Assembly: GCA_905339295.1 (NCBI GenBank)
Contig: CAJPFI010000040.1
Location: 85,675-149,674, forward strand
Reading direction: 5' to 3'
DNA: 64,000 bases
From: Burkholderiales bacterium
Lineage (GTDB): Bacteria > Pseudomonadota > Gammaproteobacteria > Burkholderiales > Casimicrobiaceae
Shown here: in pieces, positions 39,394 to 49,563 of the stretch
Layout of the letters: each line of letters begins with the position of its first letter
Numbering within the stretch: position 1 is the first letter of the stretch
Position numbers and translations under genes: made by a program
The notes under the pieces: model-generated
Told to the model about the DNA's origin: nothing
Seen by the model: the letters and a program-made list of their open reading frames with translations, nothing else
Databases searched by the model: none

Positions 39394-39699
39394 TCAGTTG
39401 CAGCCACAGCCGCCTCCGCCGACCCCGTAGCCGCCGGTCGCGGCTTCCTTGCTCTGGTAGACGTGCTCCTGGTAGCGCATCTCGAGGCGGCTGCCGTCGA
39501 ACGCCATCGCAGGCTTCGCGAGCTCGCCCTTCTCCCACGGCTTCGGCGGCGCGTAGGCGCATCCCGCGAGCGCGAGCGCCGACGCCAGCAGCGCGGCGAT
39601 GCGCGCTGCGCCCGGGACGCCGGCGCCCTCCTGGCGACCCCGAGGGCGCGTGTCGCCCCCGGCGGGAGGGGCGCGGTGCGCGTTTCGTGCGGAAGTCAC
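39394..39699 (-). CDS. DUF4266 small lipoprotein
   Basis: 101 aa from a GTG that overlaps the TlpA stop as GTGA. A lipobox LALAGC is preceded by an unusually long N-terminal segment (about 37 residues), so the true start may be later, but no better codon is seen. The mature part is short and ends in GGYGVGGGGCGCN, a conserved Gly/Cys tail of DUF4266. The family is linked to DUF3570, TlpA and ApbE genes. Function unknown; the two C-terminal cysteines could be a thioredoxin target or metal site. Confidence 0.85.
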   Translation of the reverse strand: MTSARNAHRAPPAGGDTRPRGRQEGAGVPGAARIAALLASALALAGCAYAPPKPWEKGELAKPAMAFDGSRLEMRYQEHVYQSKEAATGGYGVGGGGCGCN

Positions 39700-40205
39700 C
39701 TGGCCTCGACCACGGCCCTGATCCGCGCCTCGAGCCCGGCCTTCGCGTCGTCGCGGAAACCCGTGTCCACCGACACGATCGTCCCCCGGCGATCGACGAG
39801 GTAGGAGGTCGGCATGCCCTTGACGTCGTAGGCGGCCGGCACCGCGCCCGACGGGTCGTAGACGATCGTGAATGCGCCCGGGGTCAGCGCGAGGAACCTG
39901 GCGGCGTCCTCCTTCCGCTTGTCGACGTTCACCGCCACCACCGTGAATCCCTGCGCCCCGTACTTGCGCTGCATCTCGCCCATCCAGGGAAAGGACAGAC
40001 GGCAGGGCGTGCACCACGATGCCCAGAAGTCGACGTAGACGACGCGACCCCGCAGTGCGGCGAGCGACACCGTCGTGCCCGCGTCGTCGGCCAGCGCGAA
40101 CGGGGGTGCCGGCGCCCCCGGGGCGGCCCCCCACGCGGGCGACGCCGCAAGCCACGCAACCGCCAGGACGGCTCCGATCCGCTGCCACATGGATACCGCG
40201 AACAT
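39696..40205 (-). CDS. TlpA-like thiol:disulfide oxidoreductase
   Basis: Exported thioredoxin-fold protein, 169 aa from the ATG at 40205 (ATG 40190 and TTG 40229 are alternatives). Signal peptide to about residue 26. Active site WCTPC (Cys65, Cys68) after VVYVDFWAS; cis-Pro loop GMPTSYLVDRRG. First gene of the cluster with DUF4266, DUF3570 and ApbE. It may reduce cysteines of the DUF4266 tail; that is inference. Confidence 0.92.
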   Translation of the reverse strand: MFAVSMWQRIGAVLAVAWLAASPAWGAAPGAPAPPFALADDAGTTVSLAALRGRVVYVDFWASWCTPCRLSFPWMGEMQRKYGAQGFTVVAVNVDKRKEDAARFLALTPGAFTIVYDPSGAVPAAYDVKGMPTSYLVDRRGTIVSVDTGFRDDAKAGLEARIRAVVEAR

Positions 40206-40344
40206 CGCCGACGCCAGGTTGTTCCGCAAGGGGGGCCGTCCGACATTATGTCATCGTCATCGAGACGCCGGCCACCGGCGACCGGGTCGGTCGAACGATC
40301 GGCGGCCCGGCCCGCGAGAGGATCTCGGCTGGGCCGTCCCGGGA

Positions 40345-42084
40345 CTACGCGTTCAGCCTGTCCAGCAGCGCGGCGAGCTTGACCGGCGAATCGGTGCGTT
40401 TCATCCGGTCGACGATCGGGCGGCTCGCGGCGACGTCCGAGGTCAGCACGCGCTGCTTGACCGCCGGCAGGTCCGCCGGGTGCATCGAGAAGTCGCGCAG
40501 GCCCAGTCCCAGCAGCATGCGCGTGAGCGCGACCTCGCCTGCCATCTCGCCGCACACGGCGATCGGCACGCGCGCGCGGTTCGCAGCGCCGATCGCCAGC
40601 GCGAGCAGCTTGATGATGGCAGGGTGCAGCGGGTCGTACAGGTGCGAGACCGCCTCGTCGGAGCGGTCGACGGCGAGCGTGTACTGGATCAGGTCGTTGG
40701 TGCCGATCGACAGGAAATCGAGCTTGGCGAGGAAGCCGCCCATCGCGAGCACCGCGGCGGGGATCTCGATCATGCCGCCGACCTCGACGTCCGCGTCGAA
40801 CGGCTCGCCGCGATCACGCAGGCTTTCCTTCGCCTGCTCGATCATCGCGAGCGTCGCGTCGATCTCGGCGACCGACGCGAGCATCGGGATAAGGATCCGG
40901 ATCCTGCCGTAGTGCGTCGCGCGGAGGATCGCGCGAAGCTGGGTCAGGAACAGTTTCGGCTCGGCGAGGCAGAAGCGCACCGCGCGCAGGCCGAGCGCCG
41001 GGTTCGGCGCCACGCGCGAGAGCCCCTCGAGCTCGGCCTTCTGCTTGTCGGCGCCCAGGTCGAACGTGCGGATCGTCACCGGCTTGCCGGCCAGCCCTGC
41101 GGCCACCGCGCGATAGGCTTCGAACTGCTCGTCCTCGGTCGGCAGCCCGTCGCGGTTCAGGTAAAGGAACTCGGAGCGGAACAGGCCCACGCCGTTCGCG
41201 CCGCTGTCGACCACCTGGCCCAGGTCGCCGGGCAGCTCGATGTTCGCGTTCAGCTCGACCCGATGGCCGTCGAGCGTCTGGGCGGGCTTTCCGCGCAGCC
41301 GCCGGAGCTTCTGCCGCTCGAGGTCGTGCTCGGTCTGCTTCAGCCGGTACTCAGCGAGCACCGCGCGGTCCGGGTTGACGATGACGACGTGGTTGGTCCC
41401 GTCGACGATCAGCAACTCGCCGTCGTGGATCATCTGCCGCGCGTTGTGCGTGGCGACCACCGCCGGCACCGCGAGGCTCCGCGCGACGATGGCAGTGTGC
41501 GACGTCACGCCGCCGAGGTCGGTCAGGAACGCGGCGAAATGGTGCTGCTTGAACTGGATCACGTCCGCGGGCGACAGGTCGTGCGCGACGAGGATCGTGC
41601 GTTCCTCCGCGACCGCGCCCGGCAGCGTGCCCGGCTTGCCCATCAGCCGCTTGAGCACGCGCTCGACCACCTGCACGACGTCGGCCTTGCGCTCGCGCAG
41701 GTAGGGGTCCTCGATCTGGTCGAACTGGTCGATCAGGACATTCATCTGCTGCGTGAGCGCCCACTCGGCGTTGCAGCGCTGCTCGGCGATGATCTTCTTC
41801 GGCGCCTCGGACAGCGTCGGGTCGCTCAGGATCATTCCGTGCACGTCGACGAACGCCCCGAACTCGCCGGGCACCTCGCCCGCGCGCTTCATCGCCCCGA
41901 GCAGCGCGGCGAGCTCCTGCTGCACCTCGCGGATCGCGAGATCCAGGCGCGCGACCTCCTCGTCGACCCGCGCGGCCGGCACCGTGTAGTGTGCGACCTC
42001 GAACATGGCGTGCGAAACGAGCTGCGCGCGGCCGATCGCGATGCCGCCCGAGACGCCGACGCCGTGCAGCGCGAAGCTGATCAT
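40345..42084 (-). CDS. ptsI: PTS phosphoenolpyruvate-protein phosphotransferase (enzyme I)
   Basis: Takes phosphate from PEP and passes it to HPr. 579 aa, standard. Phospho-His region DLGGVTSHTAIVARS (about residue 190), PEP-binding GVGLFRSEFLYL, and the C-terminal IAVCGEMAGE with catalytic Cys. No sugar permease (EIIC) is encoded in the window, so the relay probably has regulatory output, as in other betaproteobacteria. It is 67 bp downstream of the HPr-like gene. Confidence 0.96.
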   Translation of the reverse strand: MISFALHGVGVSGGIAIGRAQLVSHAMFEVAHYTVPAARVDEEVARLDLAIREVQQELAALLGAMKRAGEVPGEFGAFVDVHGMILSDPTLSEAPKKIIAEQRCNAEWALTQQMNVLIDQFDQIEDPYLRERKADVVQVVERVLKRLMGKPGTLPGAVAEERTILVAHDLSPADVIQFKQHHFAAFLTDLGGVTSHTAIVARSLAVPAVVATHNARQMIHDGELLIVDGTNHVVIVNPDRAVLAEYRLKQTEHDLERQKLRRLRGKPAQTLDGHRVELNANIELPGDLGQVVDSGANGVGLFRSEFLYLNRDGLPTEDEQFEAYRAVAAGLAGKPVTIRTFDLGADKQKAELEGLSRVAPNPALGLRAVRFCLAEPKLFLTQLRAILRATHYGRIRILIPMLASVAEIDATLAMIEQAKESLRDRGEPFDADVEVGGMIEIPAAVLAMGGFLAKLDFLSIGTNDLIQYTLAVDRSDEAVSHLYDPLHPAIIKLLALAIGAANRARVPIAVCGEMAGEVALTRMLLGLGLRDFSMHPADLPAVKQRVLTSDVAASRPIVDRMKRTDSPVKLAALLDRLNA

Positions 42085-42151
42085 CGTTCGCCGTCGGCCG
42101 GATGCCGACGCGGGCGGCCGGACGGCGCCGGACGTGCGTGCGCGGGGGGCG

Positions 42152-42418
42152 TCAACGCCGCTCGCCCGGCGCGACCAGCACGGCGGACACCGCCTCGATC
42201 GCCGCCTGCTCGTCCGGCCCCTCGATTTCCAGCCGGACCGTCGTCCCCATCGCGGCCGCGAGCATCATCACCGCCATGATGTTGCGCGCGTTGGCGCGCC
42301 GCTCGCCCACGATCAGCACGACCTTGCTCCGGAACCGGCCGGTCACCTTCACGATGCGCGCCGCCACGCGCGCGTGCAGCCCCCTGGCATTGCGCAACCT
42401 GATCTCGCGGACCTGCAT
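42152..42418 (-). CDS. HPr-like phosphocarrier with Asn46
   Basis: 88 aa. The phosphoryl-accepting His15 is intact in GLHARVAARIVK. The position of the regulatory Ser46 is Asn (NARNIMAVMML instead of NAKSIMGVMML). An HPr without Ser46 cannot be phosphorylated there by HPr kinase. Strong AGGAGG before the ATG. It lies 147 bp downstream of a canonical HPr gene and just before ptsI. It is likely a duplicated HPr that diverged. Confidence 0.9.
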   Translation of the reverse strand: MQVREIRLRNARGLHARVAARIVKVTGRFRSKVVLIVGERRANARNIMAVMMLAAAMGTTVRLEIEGPDEQAAIEAVSAVLVAPGERR

Positions 42419-42565
42419 CGTCGTCCTCCTCGTCCGAATGGGTGCGGCGGGCCGGCGTCGCGGTGCCGGCGGTTCCCCTATTGATCCGTTCTCCCGTCGA
42501 TCGGTTCCACGATCATGACAACGTCGGGCGTCGCCAGCCGGAGACGCACGACCCGGAAAGTCCGG

Positions 42566-42835
42566 TCACTGCCCCTCGCCGAAGCAGTCGGCGACGAGCG
42601 CGCAGATCGCGCTCATCGCCTCCTCCTCGTCGGGACCGGACGTCTCGAGCGTCACCTTCGCCCCCTTGCCCGCGGCCAGCATCATCACCCCCATGATGCT
42701 CTTCGCGTTCACGCGCCGGCCGTTGCGCGCGATGTGCACGTCGCTCTGGTAGCGCGCGGCGAGCTGGGTCAGCTTGGCCGACGCGCGCGCGTGGAGCCCC
42801 AGCTTGTTGACGATCTCAATTTCTCGTAGCGGCAT
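42566..42835 (-). CDS. ptsH: Phosphocarrier protein HPr
   Basis: 89 aa. Both phosphorylation sites are canonical: His15 in GLHARASAK and Ser46 in VNAKSIMGVMMLAAGKG. Its ATG lies inside the 3' end of the EIIA gene (20-bp overlap), which implies coupled translation. It passes phosphate from enzyme I to EIIA. Confidence 0.96.
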   Translation of the reverse strand: MPLREIEIVNKLGLHARASAKLTQLAARYQSDVHIARNGRRVNAKSIMGVMMLAAGKGAKVTLETSGPDEEEAMSAICALVADCFGEGQ

Positions 42836-43229
42836 ACACCGGATCGGCCGTGAAGCGCTGGACGCCGTCGCGGCCGCCCGAGACCGCCTTGCGGATCATC
42901 GTCTCCATGCCCCTGTCGCGGTAGGTGAACGCGCGGACGAGCATCGGCAGGCTGACGCCGGCGACGGCCTCGACGCGGCCGGGCGACAGCAGCTTGCGGG
43001 CAAGGTTCGAGGGCGAAGCCCCGTAGATGTCGGTGAACACCAGCACGCCATCGCCCGTGTCGAGCCTGTCGACCAGCGCGCGCGCCGCCGGAACGAGGTC
43101 GAGCGGATCGTCGGTTCCCTTGACCGACAGCGTCTCGAACTGCGGCTGCCGCGTTCCGAGCACGTGGGTGACCGCGCGCGCGAGGCTGCCGGCGAAGGTG
43201 TCGTGGGCGATGATCAGGACGCCGATCAT
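42816..43229 (-). CDS. PTS mannose-type EIIA component
   Basis: 137 aa. Phospho-His9 in VLIIAHDTFAGSLA; typical VLVFTDIYGASPSNLA. No EIIB/C/D partners follow, as is usual for the incomplete regulatory PTS of betaproteobacteria. First gene of EIIA-HPr-HPr2-ptsI; 185 bp downstream of gshB. Confidence 0.94.
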   Translation of the reverse strand: MIGVLIIAHDTFAGSLARAVTHVLGTRQPQFETLSVKGTDDPLDLVPAARALVDRLDTGDGVLVFTDIYGASPSNLARKLLSPGRVEAVAGVSLPMLVRAFTYRDRGMETMIRKAVSGGRDGVQRFTADPVYAATRN

Positions 43230-43414
43230 GCTGGGGTCTCGCGCACGCGCGCGTCACGCGGCGTTGTCGCCGCATGGTAGCACGCGACCGGCCGCGCGCC
43301 GGACCCGGGAAGGCGGGGCCGCGATGCTGCTGTGCCGCATCCGCGCGGCGCCGCGCCGGGCGTCGCGGACACGCGCTGCGCGGGGCGACGGAATCCCGGT
43401 CGCGCCGGACCCGG

Positions 43415-44365
43415 TCAGCGCCCGGCCCGCACCGCGGACTCGAGCGCATCCGCGAACATGCCGGCGACGTCGAATCCGGTCTGCTCGGCGATCTCGACGA
43501 AGCAGGTGGGGCTCGTCACGTTGACCTCGGTGAGGAAGGGCCCGATCACGTCGAGCCCGACGACCAGCAGTCCCTCCGCCCAGAGCGCGGGACCGAGCGC
43601 GCTCGCGATGTCGCGGTCCCGGGCGGTCAGCGGCCGGGCGACGCCGCGCCCGCCGGCGGCGAGGTTGCCGCGCGTCTCGCCGGGCTTCGGGATGCGCGCG
43701 AGCGAGTAGGGCACCGGCTCGCCGGCGATCAGGATGACGCGCTTGTCGCCGTCGACGACTTCCGGGATGAAGCGCTGCACCATGACCATCCGCCGGCCGT
43801 GGTGGCTCACCGTCTCGACGATGACGTTGCGGTTCGGGTCGTCGGCGCGGACGCGGAAGATCGACGTCCCGCCCATGCCGTCGAGCGGCTTGACGATCGC
43901 GTCGCCGTGCTCGTCGATGAACGTGTCGATGAGCGCCGCGTCGCGCGTGACCAGCGTCGGCGCGACGAAGTCCGTGAACTTCGCGATCGCCAGCTTCTCG
44001 TTGTGGTCGCGAATCGCGCGCGGCCGGTTGTACACGCGCGCGCCCTCGCGTTCGGCGCACTCGAGCAGGTAGGTCGAGTAGACGTACTCCATGTCGAACG
44101 GCGGGTCCTTGCGCATGATCGCCGCGTCGTACGCGGCGACGCGGCGCCGCCCGGGCTCCGACGCGCGGTACCAGTCGTGGTCGTCGTCCGCCAGCGCGAG
44201 CTCGCGGCCGACGGCGTAGGTCGAGCCGTCCTCCCACGAAAGCTCGGGCTGCAGGACCGCGTGCACGCGGTGGCCGCGTCGCGCGAGCGCCCGCATCATC
44301 GCGATGCTCGAGTCCTTGTAGGCCTTGAGCTCGGGCAGCGGATCGACAACGAAGGCGACGTCCAT
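43415..44365 (-). CDS. gshB: Glutathione synthetase
   Basis: Ligates gamma-glutamylcysteine and glycine. 316 aa, ATP-grasp. Conserved parts: [21 protein letters not shown] at the N-terminus (residues 4-24), [30 protein letters not shown], and [13 protein letters not shown] near the end. Located upstream of the PTS genes as in other betaproteobacteria. Divergent from the recQ region. Confidence 0.97.
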   Translation of the reverse strand: MDVAFVVDPLPELKAYKDSSIAMMRALARRGHRVHAVLQPELSWEDGSTYAVGRELALADDDHDWYRASEPGRRRVAAYDAAIMRKDPPFDMEYVYSTYLLECAEREGARVYNRPRAIRDHNEKLAIAKFTDFVAPTLVTRDAALIDTFIDEHGDAIVKPLDGMGGTSIFRVRADDPNRNVIVETVSHHGRRMVMVQRFIPEVVDGDKRVILIAGEPVPYSLARIPKPGETRGNLAAGGRGVARPLTARDRDIASALGPALWAEGLLVVGLDVIGPFLTEVNVTSPTCFVEIAEQTGFDVAGMFADALESAVRAGR

Positions 44366-44471
44366 CGCGGGGCCTTTCGGGGCGAATGCAGCCGCATTCT
44401 ACGCGGCCGCCGCCGCGATCCGGCCCGGAACGGGCGCGCCGGCGTCCGCGCGTCGCCGCGGCGGCAACGCT

Positions 44472-44487
44472 TACAATCGCCGCAGTG
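44472..44487 (+). promoter_or_regulatory. -10 box and possible leaderless start upstream of recQ
   Basis: TACAAT at 44472-44477 is preceded by T, a good extended match; no -35 is visible. Seven bases later is GTG (44485-44487), the first codon of a small ORF. Transcription from this -10 would begin at or next to that GTG, which would make the transcript leaderless. Confidence 0.45.
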
Positions 44488-44651
44488 ACCTCCGTCTACG
44501 CCGGCATCGCTCGGGCCTCGACGCTCCCGGCCGCCTTCCATCGCGACGCCGCGGCGTGGGACGCCGCGCGCGAGCGCGACGTCCGCCACTTCCACCGGCT
44601 GCGGCGCGAGTTCATGCGCGCGACGTCCGACGGCAACCGCTCGGCGCCCCC

Positions 44652-44655
<4 letters not shown>
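44485..44655 (+). CDS. Possible small ORF translationally coupled to recQ
   Basis: 56 codons from GTG. The product is charged ([20 protein letters not shown]) with no membrane segment or signal peptide. Its TGA stop overlaps the recQ TTG start as TTGA. No ribosome site precedes either start, which fits leaderless initiation here and coupling into recQ. I recognise no family. A longer frame from 44386 exists but would start before the -10 box. It could be merely a leader. Confidence 0.4.
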
Positions 44656-46481
<1,826 letters not shown>

Positions 46482-46503
46482 GCCGCGCTCCGGACGCGCC
46501 TGC

Positions 46504-47922
46504 CTAGCGCGCGGTGGCGCGCCGGCGCTGCGATCCGCTCGACCGCGTCGACGTCGCCGCCGGCGCGTGGCCGCGCGCAGCGCCATGCGTGTGTCCGCCG
46601 CTTCGGCCGGCCGGCCGAGCGTCGCCCTGCGCATGCCCGCGCGACTGCGCATGGCTGCCGCCGCGCGGCGCGCCCGGCTTGCGCGCGGAAGCGTGGTTCG
46701 CGCCGGGCGCGTGCTGCTGGCCGCGGCCGCGCTGCTGCCTGAACACCGGCTGGGCGCGCTCGCCCGGGTCCGGCTCGAAGCCCGCGACGGTCTCGCGCGG
46801 GATCGTGCGGCGGATCAGGCGCTCGATGTCGCGCAGGAACGCGTGCTCGTCGACGCACACCAGCGAGATCGCCTCGCCGTCGGCGCCGGCGCGGCCGGTG
46901 CGGCCGATCCGGTGCACGTAGTCCTCGGGCACGTTGGGCAGGTCGTAGTTGACCACGCGCGGCAGCTGGTCGATGTCGATGCCGCGCGCGGCGATGTCCG
47001 TCGCGACCAGCACGTGGACGCCGCCCTCCTTGAAATCGGCCAGCGCCTTCGTGCGCGCGCCCTGGCTCTTGTTGCCGTGGATCGCCTGCGCGCGGATGCC
47101 GTCGCGCTCGAGCGCCTGCGCGAGCTTGTCGGCGCCGTGCTTGGTGCGCGTGAACACGAGAACCTGGCTCCAGCGATTGCGCCCGATCATCCACGACAGC
47201 AGCTCCCGCTTGCGGTCGCGGCCGACATCGAAGACCTTCTGGCGGATCACGTCGACCGTCGAGTTGGGGGGCGTCACCTCGATCGTGCGCGGGCGGTCGA
47301 GCAGGCGCCCGGCCAGCGCGCGGATCTCGTCGGGGAACGTCGCCGAGAACAGCAGGTTCTGCCGCTTCGCGGGCAGCAGCGCCAGGATGCGGCGGATGTC
47401 CGGCAGGAAGCCCATGTCGAGCATCCGGTCGGCCTCGTCGAGCACCAGGATCTCGACCTTCGACAAGTCGAGATTGCCCTGCTGCGCATGGTCGAGCAGC
47501 CGGCCCGGCGTCGCGACGACGATGTCGACGCCGCGCTTCAGTTGCGCGGCCTGCCCGCCGAAGCCCACGCCGCCGAACAGCGTCATCGACTTGAAGCGTA
47601 GGTGCCTGCCGTAGGTGCGGATCGATGCCTCCACCTGCGCCGCGAGTTCGCGCGTCGGCGTGACGATCAGCGCGCGCACCGGCGTGCGGGCGCCGCGCGA
47701 GCCGGACGGCGCATGCGTCGCGGACGAGGTCGACATGCGCTGCAGCATCGGCAGCACGAAGCCGGCGGTCTTGCCGGTGCCGGTCTGGGCGCCGGCGAGG
47801 AGATCGCCGCCCGCGAGGACGGCGGGAATGGCCTGGGCCTGGATCGGGGTGGGCCGGGTGTAGCCCTGTTCGGCGACCGCGCGCACGAGCGCGTCGGACA
47901 GACCGAGCGATTGGAACGACAT
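46504..47922 (-). CDS. rhlE: DEAD-box RNA helicase RhlE
   Basis: 472 aa. Motifs: Q motif [62 protein letters not shown]. The C-terminal 100 residues are Gly/His/Arg/Ala-rich and disordered, likely RNA-binding. ATG 47922. The 5' leader on the minus strand holds a small hairpin CGCCCCGAAAGGGCG (near 47963). Convergent with recQ, 22 bp between stops. Confidence 0.95.
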   Translation of the reverse strand: MSFQSLGLSDALVRAVAEQGYTRPTPIQAQAIPAVLAGGDLLAGAQTGTGKTAGFVLPMLQRMSTSSATHAPSGSRGARTPVRALIVTPTRELAAQVEASIRTYGRHLRFKSMTLFGGVGFGGQAAQLKRGVDIVVATPGRLLDHAQQGNLDLSKVEILVLDEADRMLDMGFLPDIRRILALLPAKRQNLLFSATFPDEIRALAGRLLDRPRTIEVTPPNSTVDVIRQKVFDVGRDRKRELLSWMIGRNRWSQVLVFTRTKHGADKLAQALERDGIRAQAIHGNKSQGARTKALADFKEGGVHVLVATDIAARGIDIDQLPRVVNYDLPNVPEDYVHRIGRTGRAGADGEAISLVCVDEHAFLRDIERLIRRTIPRETVAGFEPDPGERAQPVFRQQRGRGQQHAPGANHASARKPGAPRGGSHAQSRGHAQGDARPAGRSGGHTHGAARGHAPAATSTRSSGSQRRRATAR

Positions 47923-48095
47923 GTGAGACTTTCGAAAAACGCTCGGCCAGTCGCCCTTTCGGGGCGGCCAGTCATAGCCAAACGGAGGGAACGGCGAAGG
48001 TCGGAATCGACTGCGGCAGGGGACTGGAGACAATGGCCGCAGGACGGAGGATACCACAGGAGCGCCGGGCCGGGGCGCGGCCGGCGGCGCGGGAC

Positions 48096-48141
48096 TTGAC
48101 AGCCGGCCCGGGCAGCGCCGATTATATATAGACCGGTCTAT
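48096..48141 (+). promoter_or_regulatory. Promoter and TetR-type operator of the regulator-aldolase operon
   Basis: TTGACA (48096-48101) and GATTAT (48120-48125) are 18 bases apart. Immediately downstream the perfect palindrome TAGACCGGTCTA (48129-48140) sits in an AT-rich frame, over the expected transcription start. The site resembles the LmrA/YxaF-type operator known in other TetR-family regulators. It should mediate autorepression. Confidence 0.75.
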
Positions 48142-48154
48142 TATTAGGTGCACG

Positions 48155-48742
48155 ATGACGACCCCGAAGGGCGCGGCGGCGAAGGCGCGAATGCTCGACG
48201 CGACGATCGCGCTCATGCGCCGCAGCGGCCTCGCGGGCACCGGCGTCAACGAGATCGTCGCCGCCAGCGGCGCGCCCAAGGGCTCCGTCTATCACTTCTT
48301 TCCCGACGGCAAGCGCCAGATGGCCGTCGAAGCGCTCGGGCGCTATGCCTCGAGCGTCCACGCGTCGATGGACGAGGCGCTGTCGCGGGCGCGGGGTCCG
48401 CGCGCCAAGGTCCGCGCGCTGTTCGCGCTGCTCGAGCGCCGCCTCGAGGACGCGGGCTACGGCGCGAGTTGCGCGGTCGGCGCGGTGACGCTCGACCTCG
48501 ACGAGCAACTCGCCGACGTGCGGCCCGCCGCGGCGGCGGCGTTCGACGACTGGCGCACGCTGATCGCCAGGCACTTCGACATCGCCGACCGCAGGCGGCG
48601 CGACGCGTTCGCGGGCCTCGTCCTCACCGCCATCCAGGGTGGCTACGTCCGCGGCCGCGCCGAGTCGAGCACCCGCGCGTTCCGCGAGGCCGCGCACTGG
48701 CTCGCCGAGATCGCGGAGCGCGAAGCGCGACCGGCGGCGTGA
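48155..48742 (+). CDS. TetR/AcrR family regulator (YxaF/LmrA-like)
   Basis: 195 aa. Helix-turn-helix at about residues 25-50: [20 protein letters not shown], with the AxxAPKGS(L/V)Y(H/Y)HFP-like pattern of the LmrA/YxaF group. The ligand domain holds Cys110-like [13 protein letters not shown]. It lies directly behind a palindromic operator and 40 bp upstream of a class II aldolase gene that it presumably controls. Confidence 0.92.
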   Translation: MTTPKGAAAKARMLDATIALMRRSGLAGTGVNEIVAASGAPKGSVYHFFPDGKRQMAVEALGRYASSVHASMDEALSRARGPRAKVRALFALLERRLEDAGYGASCAVGAVTLDLDEQLADVRPAAAAAFDDWRTLIARHFDIADRRRRDAFAGLVLTAIQGGYVRGRAESSTRAFREAAHWLAEIAEREARPAA

Positions 48743-48782
48743 CGGCGCGGCGCCCGACCTCACCCACCCGAAGGAGATCCCG

Positions 48783-49547
48783 ATGGGCGCACCGCTCGAA
48801 TCCCTCCGCCCGCAGGTCACCGCGCCCGAATGGGAGCGGCGCGTCGATCTCGCCGCGTGCTACCGCCTCGCGGCGATGTACGGCTGGGACGACCTCGTCT
48901 TCACGCACGTCTCGGCGCGCGTTCCCGGCCCCGGGCATCACTTCCTGATCAATCCGTACGGGATGACGTTCGACGAGATCACCGCGTCGTCGCTGGTGAA
49001 GATCGACCTCGACGGCCGCAAGGTCGGCGCGAGCCCCTACGAGGTCAACCCCGCCGGGTTCACGATCCACAGCGCGATCCACGCAGCGCGCGCGGACGCG
49101 GCGTGCGTGATGCACCTGCACACGCTCGACGGCATCGCGCTGTCGGCGCAGCGCGACGGCGTTCTGCCGATTTCGCAGCAGTCGATGCTCGTGTTGTCGT
49201 CGCTCGCCTACCACGACTACGAGGGCATCGCGCTCGACGAGGACGAAAAGCCCCGCCTCGTGCGCGACCTGGGCGACCGGGACTTCCTGATGCTGCGCAA
49301 CCACGGCCTCCTGACCGTGGGCGACAGCGTCGCCACGGCGTTCCTGAACATGTACCTGTTCCAGTCGGTGTGCACGATCCAGCTCCGCGCGCAGGCGGGC
49401 GGGAGAGAGCTCCTGCGCGTACCGGCGGACGTGCTCGCCGGCGGCCGGGCGCAGTGGAAGGCGGTGACGCGCAACGTCGGCGGCGGCATAGCCTGGCCGG
49501 CGCTTCTGCGCAAGCTCGACCGGCACGACCCGACGTGGCGGACCTGA
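48783..49547 (+). CDS. Class II aldolase/adducin family protein
   Basis: 254 aa. Zinc-site His pair in CVMHLHTLDG and a third His in LRNHGLLTVGD, with the FTHVSARVPG N-terminal motif. Substrates in this family are sugar phosphates or related hydroxy compounds; this member (long, no N-terminal fuculose-type features) cannot be assigned. AAGGAG before the ATG. Probably regulated with the TetR gene. Confidence 0.92.
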   Translation: MGAPLESLRPQVTAPEWERRVDLAACYRLAAMYGWDDLVFTHVSARVPGPGHHFLINPYGMTFDEITASSLVKIDLDGRKVGASPYEVNPAGFTIHSAIHAARADAACVMHLHTLDGIALSAQRDGVLPISQQSMLVLSSLAYHDYEGIALDEDEKPRLVRDLGDRDFLMLRNHGLLTVGDSVATAFLNMYLFQSVCTIQLRAQAGGRELLRVPADVLAGGRAQWKAVTRNVGGGIAWPALLRKLDRHDPTWRT

Positions 49548-49563
49548 CCCGCGGCGGAGCGCG

